Positions 23,643 through 32,784 of a stretch of DNA of 46,617 nt are shown piece after piece. A model generated the notes under the pieces. The model was not told where the DNA came from. It worked only from the letters and a program-made list of their open reading frames with translations, and searched no databases. The position numbers and the translations under genes are program-made. Source of the DNA: Akkermansia muciniphila (lineage in GTDB: Bacteria; Verrucomicrobiota; Verrucomicrobiia; Limisphaerales; SXTU01); contig CAMCFN010000033.1 in NCBI GenBank assembly GCA_945874145.1, positions 1 to 46,617 of the forward strand. The letters are read 5' to 3'. The first letter of the stretch is position 1. Each line of letters starts with the position of its first letter.

Positions 23643-25679
23643 CTACTGCAACGCCGCCCGCATGGCAGCGAACATGTCCTTCGCCCGGTCTTGCGTGACC
23701 GGCTGCTTGCCCTTCTCCTCCGCGTCCTCAATGAGCTCCTTGGGCAGTTCCTTGAGAAAGGGCGACGGATGGCACGGCATCACCTGCCCATACTTCTTCC
23801 GTCCGCCGCAGTGCGAAATCATCAGCTCCCGCTTCGCGCGCGTAATCGCCACGTAAAACAGCCGCCGCTCCTCGTCCATCGTGCCCTCGACCTTCGACCG
23901 CGAGTGCGGCAGCAGGCCGTCTTCGAGACCCACGACATAGACATGGGGATACTCCAAGCCCTTGCAGGAGTGCATCGTGATGAGCGTCACGGCGTCGCCG
24001 GCCTCCTTCTCCTCCGCGCGGTCGGCGTCGAGCGTCATGTCCTCCAGAAACGTGTCCAGGCGGTCGGACGGCGGCTTGTTCCCTGCCTCGCCATCCATCT
24101 TGGCAATCAAGTCCTTCAGATTGCGAATGCGGTTCTCGGCCTGCTCCACGTTCTTCTCGCCACGCCGCAGTTCATTCCAGTAACCCGTGTCGTTGAGAAA
24201 CTTCTCCGACCACTGCTGAAGGGCGTCGGGCTTCGCAGCCAGCGTTTCATCAGCGAGCAGTGCACGCGTCTCCTCGATGAAGCCGATAAACTCCTGAATG
24301 GCCTCACGCGAGCGGGCTTGAAAGCTCTCTTGCACGTCCGTGTGCCGCATCGCGGTGAAGACCGAACAGTGCCGCTCCTGGCTCGCGCCGAGCAGTCGCT
24401 CCATCGTCACGTCGCTGAGGCCGCGCGCCGGGACGTTCGCGATGCGCAGCAGACTGATGTCGTCGTGCGGGTTCAGGAACGTCTTCACGTAGGCGAGGAA
24501 ATCTCGCACCTCGCGCCGGTCGAAAAAACTCTGCCCGCCGATGAGGTGGTAACGAATGCCCGCCTTGCGCAGCTCCATTTCAATAGGCCGCGACTGAAGA
24601 TTCGTGCGGAAGAGAATCGCCTGGTCGCCCCACGGCACCCGCTGCGTCATGCGCTTGAACTCGATGGTCTCGGCCAACGTGCGTGCCTCGGTGTCGTCGG
24701 TGTCGAAGGCGTGCAGGAGGATTTTCGCGCCCTGCCCGTTCTGCGACCACAGATTCTTTCCGCGACGGCGGGCGTTGTTCTTGATGACCGCGTTGGCGGC
24801 CTGGAGAATCGTGTTCGTCGAGCGGTAGTTCTGTTCCAGCTTCACCACTTTCACTTCAGGAAAATGCATTTCGAGGTCGAGCAGGTTCGCGACCTCCGCG
24901 CCGCGCCAGCCGTAGATGGACTGGTCGTCGTCACCCACCACGCAAAGGTTGCGGTGCTTGAGCGTGAGCGCGTGGACGAGCTGAAACTGCGCGGCGTTCG
25001 TGTCCTGATACTCGTCCACCATCACATAGCGAAAGCGCGCGCGGCAGGCGTCGAGCGCTTCGGGATGCTCGGTGAAGAGCCGGAGCGTGAGCAGGATGAG
25101 GTCGTCGAAATCCACCGCGTTGCAGGCCTTGAGCGCGGACTCGTATTTCTTGCGGACATGCTCGGCGAGGGCGGAGACGTTCGGATCTTTCAACGCCGCC
25201 TCGGCCGCCGCGCCGCCGTTCTTGAACTTGCTCAACAGCGTGAGCACCGCGCGCGGGTCTGTCTGCTCGCCCTTCGCGGAGACGTTCGCGAGAATCTTCT
25301 TAATCGCTCCGAGCTGCTCCGCCTCGTCGTAGATGACGAAGTTCTTCTTGTAACCGAGCAACTCGATGTGCTGGCGCAGAATGCGGACGCAGAGGGAGTG
25401 GAAGGTGGAGACCGTCGGACGCGAAGGCTTCTCCTCGTCGGAAGTGCGCCGCTTCGGCAGCAACTGGTTCACCCGCTCCAGCATCTCGCGCGCGGCCTTG
25501 TTGGTGAACGTGACGGCGAGAATATTCTCCGGCGCGATGCCGCGTTGGACCATGTGCGCGATGCGGAAGGTGATGACGCGCGTCTTGCCCGTGCCCGCGC
25601 CCGCGAGGATGAGCACGGGGCCGCGCACTGTCTCGACGGCATCGCGTTGCTCGGGATTTAGCGTGTCTAGGTTCAGCAT
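23643..25679 (-). CDS. UvrD/PcrA-type superfamily 1A DNA helicase
   Basis: A 678-aa protein from the ATG at 25677-25679. Upstream the frame stays open only as antisense to the CehA-like gene. Motifs in order: Q motif 'LNPEQRDAV' (7-15), Walker A 'AGAGTGKT' (26-33), Ia 'AVTFTNKAAREM', II 'VMVDEYQDTN', III 'VVGDDDQSIYGWRGAE', IV 'VVKLEQNYRST', V 'VTLITMHSCKGLEYPHVYVVGLEDGLLP' and VI 'RRLFYVAITRAKRELMIS'. This is the 3'-5' helicase used in mismatch or excision repair and replication-fork clearing. Length is slightly below the 720 aa of E. coli UvrD; the C-terminal tail is short. Either pcrA or uvrD naming would suit. Confidence 0.95.
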   Translation of the reverse strand: MLNLDTLNPEQRDAVETVRGPVLILAGAGTGKTRVITFRIAHMVQRGIAPENILAVTFTNKAAREMLERVNQLLPKRRTSDEEKPSRPTVSTFHSLCVRILRQHIELLGYKKNFVIYDEAEQLGAIKKILANVSAKGEQTDPRAVLTLLSKFKNGGAAAEAALKDPNVSALAEHVRKKYESALKACNAVDFDDLILLTLRLFTEHPEALDACRARFRYVMVDEYQDTNAAQFQLVHALTLKHRNLCVVGDDDQSIYGWRGAEVANLLDLEMHFPEVKVVKLEQNYRSTNTILQAANAVIKNNARRRGKNLWSQNGQGAKILLHAFDTDDTEARTLAETIEFKRMTQRVPWGDQAILFRTNLQSRPIEMELRKAGIRYHLIGGQSFFDRREVRDFLAYVKTFLNPHDDISLLRIANVPARGLSDVTMERLLGASQERHCSVFTAMRHTDVQESFQARSREAIQEFIGFIEETRALLADETLAAKPDALQQWSEKFLNDTGYWNELRRGEKNVEQAENRIRNLKDLIAKMDGEAGNKPPSDRLDTFLEDMTLDADRAEEKEAGDAVTLITMHSCKGLEYPHVYVVGLEDGLLPHSRSKVEGTMDEERRLFYVAITRAKRELMISHCGGRKKYGQVMPCHPSPFLKELPKELIEDAEEKGKQPVTQDRAKDMFAAMRAALQ

Positions 25680-25738
25680 CGGCGCGCGGAGTGTAGGAAG
25701 GGGCGAAGTGAAGGCAAGCGTGGGGAAGGCGGGGTAGT

Positions 25739-25780
25739 GGCAGGCGTCCCGCCTGCCGTGGAAGGCGGCATCTTGCCGCC
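25739..25780. repeat. two adjacent short hairpins in the intergenic region
   Basis: GGCAGGCG-TCC-CGCCTGCC (25739-25757, perfect 8-bp stem, 3-nt loop) is followed at once by GGCGGCA-TCT-TGCCGCC (25764-25780, perfect 7-bp stem, 3-nt loop), preceded by GTAG. The 3-nt loops and tandem layout resemble REP elements. The rest of 25680-25922 holds no gene that I can see; it must carry the divergent promoters for the helicase and the CehA-like gene. Confidence 0.7.
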
Positions 25781-25922
25781 CGGACTTGGCCACGAAGTAA
25801 AAGAGCAATTCGACTGGCCGCACGCCTTGTCCGCCGGGCGGCACGCCACGGCTCAACTTTCCGCTTCGCATGGCGAGGTCGATTGCTATGCTCCGAGCAT
25901 CAACCTTAGCCCCGTGCTGTCT

Positions 25923-28289
25923 ATGCGTGCCTCGTTGCTTGCTCTCTCGTTGTTCTTCGCTCTCTCGCTTAACTCCCTCGCCGCGCTGCCCATCATCAGC
26001 GAGGTCGAATGGCAGCCGTTTGTCGCGCAGGTGCGACGCGTGATCGAGGCCACGGACTACCTCGGCACGCCGTTCAGCGCGGCGGACAAGGCGGCGCTGA
26101 ACGCGGCGATGGAATCGCCCGACCACAATGCCGCCGTCGTGAAGCTCCAGGAAACGCTCGACCGCTACGCGCTCTTCGGCGTTCACATCAACCCCGAGAT
26201 GCGCGTGAAGGTGGCGCAAGGCGACGCCAAGCTCGAGCTGATGCAGGACGGCTGGCGGCAGTTCCTCGTGAAGGTCGCGAACGAATCCGGCACCACCGCG
26301 CCGCTCGCCGTTGTCAGCCCGAACGCACAGTCGGTTCACAACGTCCGCGCCGCGACGACGCCGTCCGACAAGCTGCGGCGCAAGCAGGGCGAGCCGCCTA
26401 CGCTCAAGGTCGCCGACCTCTGGCTCGACCTCCGCACCTACGACGCGCAGCCGCTCCGCCCCACGCTCTCCGGCCTCACCGTCGAGTATCGCATTGTGCA
26501 GCTCTACAGCCGCGACGCCGGCAAGCGCGAGGCGAAGATTGGCTTCAACGTCGGCCAAGGAACGCAGGACATCGGCTTCCGCAACGATGTGGATTTGCTT
26601 TTCACCTGCCTGCCCGCGCCTGAAATCACTCTCGGTGTGAAGGACGAGAACAGCAAGCCATGCACCGCCGGCTTCGTCATCCGCGACGCGCAAGGTCGCG
26701 TGTATCCGTCGCAGGCCAAGCGCCTCGCACCCGACTTCGCCTTCCACCCGCAGGTCTATCGCATGGACGGCGAGACGCTGCGGCTGCCCGAGGGCGATTA
26801 CACCATCGAGTTCGACCGCGGCCCGGAGTCCGTGAAGCAGACGCGCAAGGTCAGCGTGACGAAGGCGACCAAGCGTCTCGACTTCAAGGTCGAGCGGTGG
26901 ATTGACCCGATGAAGTTTGGCTACGTCTCCGGCGACCACCACATCCACGCCGCCGGCTGCGCGCACTACACGAACCCGACCGAGGGCGTCCACGCGCCGG
27001 ACATGGTGCGGCACATTCTGGGCGAGGATTTGAAGGTCGGCGCGAACCTGACGTGGGGGCCGTGCTTCGACTACCAGAAGCAGTTCTTCACCGGCAAGGA
27101 CGACAAGGTCTCCCTCCATCCCTACGTCCTCCGCTACGACATCGAGGTCTCCGGCTTTGGCTCGCACCAGAGCGGGCACCTGTGCCTGTTGCGGCTCAAG
27201 GACCAGGTGTATCCCGGCGGGGAATCGAAAAACCACTGGCCCACGCTCGGCCTGAACACGCTGCGCTGGGCGAAGGCGCAGGGCGCGCTCGTCGGTCCCG
27301 CGCACAGCGGCTGGGGCTTGAACCTCCCGACCAGCGACCTGCCCAGCTACGACCTCCCGCCATTCAACGGCATTGGCGCGAACGAATACATCATGAACGT
27401 GACCCACACCGTGCCCGGCCCGGACAAGAAGCTGGTGCCCGCCGTGGACTTCCTCAGCATGGTGGACACTCCCTACGCGTGGGAGCTGAACATCTGGTAT
27501 CACACGCTCAACGTCGGCTTCCGCACGCGCATCAGCGGCGAGACGGATTTCCCCTGCATCTACGGCGAGAAGGTCGGGCTGGGCCGCAGCTACGTGAAGC
27601 TCCCGGCGAAGTGGACCTACGAGGATTGGTGTGAAGGCATCCGCGTCGGGAACAACTACGTGAGTGATGGAAAAAGCCACCTGATGTTGTTCAGCGCGAG
27701 CGCAGTGACGCCGCCGACTTCGGATATTGATGGCAAGGCGAGAAAGTCTCTGACGTCCTCCGTGCCAATGCCGATTCTGGTCAAGGACAGTGAAGTGCGA
27801 GTGAAAGAACCCGGTGCCCTTCGTTTCACCGCACGCGTCGCCGCCCGCCTCAACGACCAGCCCGATGCCACGATGAAGAACCGCCCTTACTCCCAGAAAC
27901 CCTACTGGGACATCGAGCGCGCCCGCATCGGCGAGTCGCGCGAGGTGCCGGTGGAACTCATCGTCAATGGCAAGTCCGTCGAGACCAAGCGCATCGTCGC
28001 CGACGGCTCGCAGGTCAACCTTGTCTTCGAGACGAAGATTGAGCGGAGCAGTTGGGTCGCGTTGCGCATCCTGCCCAGCAGCCACACGAACCCGATTTGG
28101 GTGATGGTCGGTGACCAGCCCGTGCGCGCCTCCAAGCGCAGCGCCGAGTGGTGCGCGAAGTCGTTGGAGCAATGCTGGACGCAGAAAGAGCGCACCTACG
28201 CCGACGCCGAGAAGCCCCAAGCCCGCCAAGACTACGAGCACGCCCGGCAGGTGTATCGCAAGCTGCTGGCAGAAAGCACCGTGGACTGA
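25923..28289 (+). CDS. secreted CehA/McbA-type metallohydrolase
   Basis: A 788-aa protein from the ATG at 25923-25925, which gives a clean signal peptide (MRASLLALSLFFALSLNSLA). The frame is open 62 codons upstream, but that part covers hairpin repeats. The N-terminal third is beta/alpha with no known domain. A PHP-like metal site starts at 'VSGDHHIHAAGCAHY' (H339, H340, H342), followed by 'VGPAHSGWG' and 'FLSMVDTPYAWELNIWYHTLNVGFR' as in CehA/McbA family proteins. Family members hydrolyse carbamate or amide bonds in a few characterised cases; the substrate here is unknown. A sulfatase gene follows after 47 bp, same strand. Confidence 0.85.
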   Translation: MRASLLALSLFFALSLNSLAALPIISEVEWQPFVAQVRRVIEATDYLGTPFSAADKAALNAAMESPDHNAAVVKLQETLDRYALFGVHINPEMRVKVAQGDAKLELMQDGWRQFLVKVANESGTTAPLAVVSPNAQSVHNVRAATTPSDKLRRKQGEPPTLKVADLWLDLRTYDAQPLRPTLSGLTVEYRIVQLYSRDAGKREAKIGFNVGQGTQDIGFRNDVDLLFTCLPAPEITLGVKDENSKPCTAGFVIRDAQGRVYPSQAKRLAPDFAFHPQVYRMDGETLRLPEGDYTIEFDRGPESVKQTRKVSVTKATKRLDFKVERWIDPMKFGYVSGDHHIHAAGCAHYTNPTEGVHAPDMVRHILGEDLKVGANLTWGPCFDYQKQFFTGKDDKVSLHPYVLRYDIEVSGFGSHQSGHLCLLRLKDQVYPGGESKNHWPTLGLNTLRWAKAQGALVGPAHSGWGLNLPTSDLPSYDLPPFNGIGANEYIMNVTHTVPGPDKKLVPAVDFLSMVDTPYAWELNIWYHTLNVGFRTRISGETDFPCIYGEKVGLGRSYVKLPAKWTYEDWCEGIRVGNNYVSDGKSHLMLFSASAVTPPTSDIDGKARKSLTSSVPMPILVKDSEVRVKEPGALRFTARVAARLNDQPDATMKNRPYSQKPYWDIERARIGESREVPVELIVNGKSVETKRIVADGSQVNLVFETKIERSSWVALRILPSSHTNPIWVMVGDQPVRASKRSAEWCAKSLEQCWTQKERTYADAEKPQARQDYEHARQVYRKLLAESTVD

Positions 28290-28336
28290 CGCGCAGGTGG
28301 TTGCCCGGCTCGAACCAGGTAATTAGCCTACCCGCC

Positions 28337-29983
28337 ATGAAGTTCCGTGTTCACTGGCTGCTGCTCGCTGTTTGCCTCATCACGCTTTCGCTGCCCGCCG
28401 CGTCCGCGCCGCGCCCGAACATCCTGCTCATCCTCGCGGACGATCTGGGTTTCTCCGACCTCGGCTGCTACGGCTCCAGCATCGCCACACCGAACTTGGA
28501 CCGGCTCGCGGCGGGCGGGCTGCGCTTCACGCAGTTCTACAACGCCGCCCGCTGCTGTCCCACGCGCGCCTCGCTGCTCACGGGACTTTACCCGCACCAA
28601 GCCGGCGTCGGGCACATGCTCCAGCCGTGGCGTCCGCCCAGCTACAGCAGCGGAATTGGCGAGAACACCGCAACCATCGCCGAGCTGCTGCGTGACTCGG
28701 GCTACCGCAACTACCATGTCGGCAAATGGCACGTGGGCGGCCTCGGCGGCGGCGGAGCGAAGGCAAAGGCCGACATGCGCAACCACCCGATGAACCGCGG
28801 CTTCGACCGCGCCTATGGCTCCGGTGGCGGCGGGAACTACTTTGCGCTGCAACCACTCTATCTCGACCGTGAGAACATCAAGCCCAGCGAAGATTTTTAC
28901 GCTACCGACGCCTTCACGGACCACGCGGTGAAGTTCCTTGAAGAGCACGGGCGCGATGCGAAGGAGAAGCCGTTCTTCCTCCACCTCTGCTACACCGCAC
29001 CGCACTTCCCGCTGCACGCCAAGCCGGCGGACATCGCCAAGTATCGCGGCAAATTTCTCCACGGCTGGGACGTTGAGCGCGAGCGGCGCTTCGCCAAGCA
29101 GAAGGAACTCGGCCTCTTCCCGCGCGACGCCCAGCTCTCGCCGCGCGCGCCCGAGGCGAAGGCGTGGGCCAGCCTGTCTGAAGCCGAGCGCAAGGATTGG
29201 GACCTGCGCATGGCTGTGTATGCCGGGATGATTGACTGCATCGACCAAGGCGTCGGCCGCATGCTCGACGCGGTGAAGAAGCTGGGCGCGGAGCAAAACA
29301 CGCTCGTGCTATTCCTCTCCGACAACGGCGCAAGCGCGGAGTTCCTCGACTCCTGGCCCAGCCCCGGACGCGGCCACAAGCCCGGCAGCGAGGCTGGCAC
29401 GCGCGAGTCGCACAAGTGCCTTGAAGTCGGCTGGGCCAACGCGGCGAACACGCCGTTCCGCGAACACAAGATGTGGAACCACGAGGGCGGCATCAGCACG
29501 CCGCTGATTGTGAATTGGCCAGCGGGCATCTCCGCGCGGGGGCAGTTCACCCGCGAGCCCGGCCATGTCATTGATTTGCAGCCCACCTTTCTCGAACTCG
29601 CCGGCGCGAAGTATCCCGACAAGTTCAAGGACCGCGCCCTCACGCCACTGCCCGGCAAGAGCCTCGTCCCCGCACTGCAAGGCCGCTCGCTCGGCGAACG
29701 CACGCTCGCGTGGGAACACGAGGGCAACCGTGCCGTGCGCGTCGGCGACTGGAAGCTCGTCGCGTCCTTCCGCGGCGACTGGGAACTATACAACCTCAGC
29801 CGCGACCGCTCCGAACTGAAGAACCTCGCCGCGCAACAGCCTGCCAAGGTGAAGGAACTCACCGCCGCATGGCAGCAATGGGCGGACAAGGTGGGCGTCG
29901 TGCCGTGGGAACAGTTGCCCGGCGCGAACTACCAGCCCGGCCCGGCGTATCAGAAGAAGGGCGAGGCGCTGGCACCGAAGTAA
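28337..29983 (+). CDS. type I sulfatase (formylglycine-dependent), secreted
   Basis: A 548-aa protein from the ATG at 28337-28339, with a signal peptide (MKFRVHWLLLAVCLITLSLP...ASA). Metal ligands are in 'NILLILADDLGFSDLGCYG' (D35, D36). The formylglycine site C-x-P-x-R is 'CCPTRASLLTG' (C73, P75, R77), with 'VGKWHVGG' and 'LFLSDNGASAEF' later. This is the arylsulfatase A-like S1 family, which removes sulfate esters from polysaccharides or small molecules after C73 is converted by a formylglycine-generating enzyme (not in the window). An atypical insertion 'PSPGRGHKPGSEAGTRESH' lies near residue 345. It probably forms a unit with the upstream CehA-like gene. Confidence 0.94.
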   Translation: MKFRVHWLLLAVCLITLSLPAASAPRPNILLILADDLGFSDLGCYGSSIATPNLDRLAAGGLRFTQFYNAARCCPTRASLLTGLYPHQAGVGHMLQPWRPPSYSSGIGENTATIAELLRDSGYRNYHVGKWHVGGLGGGGAKAKADMRNHPMNRGFDRAYGSGGGGNYFALQPLYLDRENIKPSEDFYATDAFTDHAVKFLEEHGRDAKEKPFFLHLCYTAPHFPLHAKPADIAKYRGKFLHGWDVERERRFAKQKELGLFPRDAQLSPRAPEAKAWASLSEAERKDWDLRMAVYAGMIDCIDQGVGRMLDAVKKLGAEQNTLVLFLSDNGASAEFLDSWPSPGRGHKPGSEAGTRESHKCLEVGWANAANTPFREHKMWNHEGGISTPLIVNWPAGISARGQFTREPGHVIDLQPTFLELAGAKYPDKFKDRALTPLPGKSLVPALQGRSLGERTLAWEHEGNRAVRVGDWKLVASFRGDWELYNLSRDRSELKNLAAQQPAKVKELTAAWQQWADKVGVVPWEQLPGANYQPGPAYQKKGEALAPK

Positions 29984-30076
29984 TTGGCATTGGTCAGGCA
30001 GGCGATTAACCCCGGGCGGAAACTAGCGGCGGAAATCGATTGGGCGGAGTTGGGTCGGCCTGCTACCTTGACCCCG

Positions 30077-30760
30077 ATGCAAGTGCCGTCCCAAGTGCCG
30101 GTGATGATTTTGCCGAACGCGACGCTGTTCCCGCAGATGACGCTGCCGTTGCGCATCTTCGAGCCGCGCTACCGGCGGATGCTCAAGGACGTGCTGGAAG
30201 GGGGGCGCATGTTTGCCGTGGCGTTGCGCAAGGCCAAGTCCCGGGGCGAAACGCCTTCCTCCATCGGCGGCCTAGGGTTGGTGAGCGCGGCGGTGGAACA
30301 TCCCGATGGCACGAGCCACCTCGTGCTCCAGGGCCTGACGCGCGTGGAGTTTCTGGGGCCCGTCCGGCGCAAGCCGTATCGCGTCGAGGCCATCCGCGCC
30401 GTTGCCGCGCCTCCGCCGGAGCCGGAAACCACCAACCGGCTGGCCCGGAGAGTCCGCGCACTGGTCCGTCGTCGGGTGAAGCAGGGGTTTGATTTGGGCT
30501 TTCCGCCCGTGACCGATCCCACGAAGACCACCCAGTTCAAGCAAATGCAGGAGCTGGCGAATCTTTCCCTCCGCCGGTTCGCCGAACACATGGCCACGGT
30601 GAAGTCGCCCGAGCACTTGGCCGATCTCGTCGCCAGCACGCTGGTGGGCAATCCCTACGACCGGCAACTGTTGCTGGCCACTCCGCAAGTGGAGACCCGC
30701 CTCCAGTTCCTGCTGCAATTCCTCCTGGCCGAGGCCCAGTCACAGCCCCCCATCGAGTGA
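30077..30760 (+). CDS. stand-alone LON substrate-binding-domain protein
   Basis: A 227-aa cytosolic protein from the ATG at 30077-30079; the reading frame extends 31 codons upstream with no support. 'VPVMILPNATLFPQMTLPLRIFEPRYRRMLKDVL' is the diagnostic start of the LON N-terminal domain (PF02190), which runs about 8-200. It has no AAA ATPase or Ser-Lys protease part, so it is the short LON-domain family rather than the protease. The stop overlaps the GTG of the ABC exporter gene (GTGA, 30757-30760), so expression of the two is coupled. Role unknown; binding of unfolded peptide or a regulatory role is inference. Confidence 0.9.
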   Translation: MQVPSQVPVMILPNATLFPQMTLPLRIFEPRYRRMLKDVLEGGRMFAVALRKAKSRGETPSSIGGLGLVSAAVEHPDGTSHLVLQGLTRVEFLGPVRRKPYRVEAIRAVAAPPPEPETTNRLARRVRALVRRRVKQGFDLGFPPVTDPTKTTQFKQMQELANLSLRRFAEHMATVKSPEHLADLVASTLVGNPYDRQLLLATPQVETRLQFLLQFLLAEAQSQPPIE

Positions 30761-32523
30761 GTCCACTGCGTCGCGCCCTTCAGTTCTTCCGCCCCGAGCG
30801 CGCGCGCATCGTCGGCGTGTCGGGGCTTATGCTCGCCGGCATCGGGGCGAACCTCCTCAAGCCCTGGCCCATGGCCGTGCTGGTGGACAGCGTGCTGGGC
30901 ACCAAGGCCCTGCCCAACGCGCTCCAGGCGTGGTCGAACGACAAACCTACGCTGATCGTGTTGCTCGCGGCGGTGACGGCGGTGCTCCACCTGCTCCACG
31001 GCGGCCTCAATGCGACTCAAAACTACCTGGCCATCGACATCGGGTTGCGCGGGCTGCGCCGGGTGCGCAATGAAGTCTTTGGCTGGCTCCAGCGCCTTTC
31101 GCTGCGCTTCCATCAGGGCCACAACACCGGCGACCTCATTCACCGCGCCGCGTGGGACACCTATTCCTTCCAGACTCTGTTCCAGCAGGGCTTGATGACG
31201 TCCGCGAGCGCCGCGCTCTCCTTTGGGATGATGGTCGTGGTGATGGCGCAGTTGAACGGGCTGCTCACCCTCGTGGCTTTGGCCACCGTGCCGCTGTTGC
31301 TGCTGGTCATCCGCACGTTCGGCGCACGCATGACCGAGCAAGGCGCCTCCGCGCAGCAGGCTGACAGCCAGGTGACTTCGCTTGTGCAGCAGAACATCGC
31401 CGCGCTTCCGCTCGTGCAGAGCTACACCCGCGAGGAGCATGAGGCCGAGCGCTTCAACACCCACACCGAGCAAGCACAGGCGCGTCGTCTCCGGCAGCAC
31501 GGCTGGGAAGTGGCCTACTGGTTTGCGATCACCGCCGTCTTCGGCAGCGGCGCGGCGGGCATCTTGTGGCTCGGTGCCAACCAAGTGCTTCGCGGCGAAG
31601 CCACCGTGGGTGACCTGCTCATCTTCCTCGCCTACCTCGGCCAGTTCTACGAGCCGCTCAACCAGCTCTCGCATGTGGGCGCAACGGTCGCCAACGCCAG
31701 TGTCGGCGCGCAGCGGGTCTTTGAGATTCTCGACACCCCCGAGGAAGTGAAAGACGCGCCGGACGCGCAACCCGTCGTGCGCTCCGCCTTGCGGGGCGAA
31801 CTCGCCTTCAATGCCGTCACGTTCCGCTACGCTGACGACCGCGAAATTCTTCGTGGAATCACCTTCACCCTTGCCCCCGGCCAGTCGGCCGCCCTTATCG
31901 GCCCGAGCGGCGTGGGCAAGACCACGTTGCTCAACCTCGTCCCGCGCTTCTTTGATCCCACCGGCGGCACCATCCTGCTGGATGGCGTGGACCTGCGTTC
32001 GCTCCGGGTTCGCGATGTCCGTTCGCAGATAGCCATCGTCCTGCAGGAACCGATTCTCCTGCCCACGAGCATTGCGGAAAACATCGCCTACGGCCGGCCC
32101 GGCGCGACCCGGGCCGAGATCGAGGCAGCGGCGAAGGCCGCCAACGCCCATGCCTACATCGAAAAGCTGCCGCAGCAATACGACACCCTCGTGGGCGACG
32201 GCGCCGCCCGCTTGAGCGTCGGCGAACGCCAGCGGCTGAACCTCGCCCGCGCCTTCCTCAAGGACGCTCCCATCCTCCTGCTCGACGAGCCCACCAGCGC
32301 GCTCGATGCCGAGAGCGAGGCGCTGGTGGTGGAGAGCCTCAAGCGCCTCATGCACGGCCGCACCACGCTCATCGTCGCCCATCGCCTCTCCACCATCCGC
32401 GATCTGGACAAGATTGTCGTGTTGGCCGAGGGCCGCGTCAGCGAGCTGGGCACGCACCCCGAACTGCTGGCCCAAGGCGGCTACTACGCCCGCGTGGTCA
32501 GCGGCCAAATCGCCTTGGATTAA
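30757..32523 (+). CDS. MsbA-like ABC exporter (fused membrane and ATPase domains)
   Basis: A 588-aa half-transporter with a GTG start overlapping the LON-domain stop. Six membrane helices lie in about 15-310. The ATPase domain has Walker A 'GPSGVGKT' (382-389), Q-loop 'IAIVLQEPILL', signature 'LSVGERQ' (variant of LSGGQ), Walker B 'APILLLDEPTS', D-loop 'SALDAES' and switch His 'VAHRLSTI'. This family (lipid A flippase, multidrug and lipid exporters) works as a dimer. Substrate cannot be told from sequence. A heptamer-array inverted repeat begins 14 bp after the stop and may act in transcription end or mRNA stability. Confidence 0.95.
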   Translation: MSPLRRALQFFRPERARIVGVSGLMLAGIGANLLKPWPMAVLVDSVLGTKALPNALQAWSNDKPTLIVLLAAVTAVLHLLHGGLNATQNYLAIDIGLRGLRRVRNEVFGWLQRLSLRFHQGHNTGDLIHRAAWDTYSFQTLFQQGLMTSASAALSFGMMVVVMAQLNGLLTLVALATVPLLLLVIRTFGARMTEQGASAQQADSQVTSLVQQNIAALPLVQSYTREEHEAERFNTHTEQAQARRLRQHGWEVAYWFAITAVFGSGAAGILWLGANQVLRGEATVGDLLIFLAYLGQFYEPLNQLSHVGATVANASVGAQRVFEILDTPEEVKDAPDAQPVVRSALRGELAFNAVTFRYADDREILRGITFTLAPGQSAALIGPSGVGKTTLLNLVPRFFDPTGGTILLDGVDLRSLRVRDVRSQIAIVLQEPILLPTSIAENIAYGRPGATRAEIEAAAKAANAHAYIEKLPQQYDTLVGDGAARLSVGERQRLNLARAFLKDAPILLLDEPTSALDAESEALVVESLKRLMHGRTTLIVAHRLSTIRDLDKIVVLAEGRVSELGTHPELLAQGGYYARVVSGQIALD

Positions 32524-32537
32524 GCCCGGGTGGGGGT

Positions 32538-32598
32538 AAGGCAAAAGGCAAAAGTGCCGAGCGCGTCGGTCTCCCTTTTGCCTTTTACCTTTTGCCTT
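32538..32598. repeat. inverted array of AAGGCAA heptamers downstream of ABC exporter
   Basis: The left side has AAGGCAA, AAGGCAA, AAG (32538-32554). The right side, read on the minus strand, has AAGGCAA, AAGGTAA, AAGGCAA, AAG (32598-32575). The sides are reverse complements separated by 20 nt and could form a stem of 17 bp or more. No U-tract follows, so a Rho-independent terminator is possible but not typical. Confidence 0.75.
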
Positions 32599-32679
32599 AT
32601 CCCACCACCACCGACTGCTCCGCGCTCATCGGGCCGTAACCGCCGCTGTTGTGGCCCTGCCCCTTGAGCAGATACGCTT

Positions 32680-32784
32680 CTCCCGCTGGGAGAGGGAGCC
32701 ACACAGGCCGCATCTCGAACAGGCGGACGGTGCGGATGCACGAGCGGGAGTCGCAGCGCCTCCCTCTCCCTCGGAGGGAGAGGG
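32680..32784. repeat. CCCTCTCCCTC/GAGGGAGAGGG palindromes
   Basis: A perfect 11-bp palindrome with a single central base spans 32762-32784 (CCCTCTCCCTC-G-GAGGGAGAGGG), followed by GGGGTGAGGGTGAAGG. A smaller hairpin CTCCC-GCT-GGGAG lies at 32680-32692, followed by AGGGAG. The two look like inverted halves of one dispersed element of a type seen between genes in many GC-rich bacteria. Confidence 0.75.

Noticed and set aside
25680-28241. Upstream extension making a 1532-aa protein with the helicase
   Set aside because: Residues before 'MLNLDTLNPEQRDAV' are antisense to the CehA-like gene, Arg/Val/Gly-rich and without domain character.
30655-32544. 629-codon minus-strand frame
   Set aside because: Exact antisense of the ABC exporter, which has all ATPase motifs; composition is typical of a GC3 shadow.
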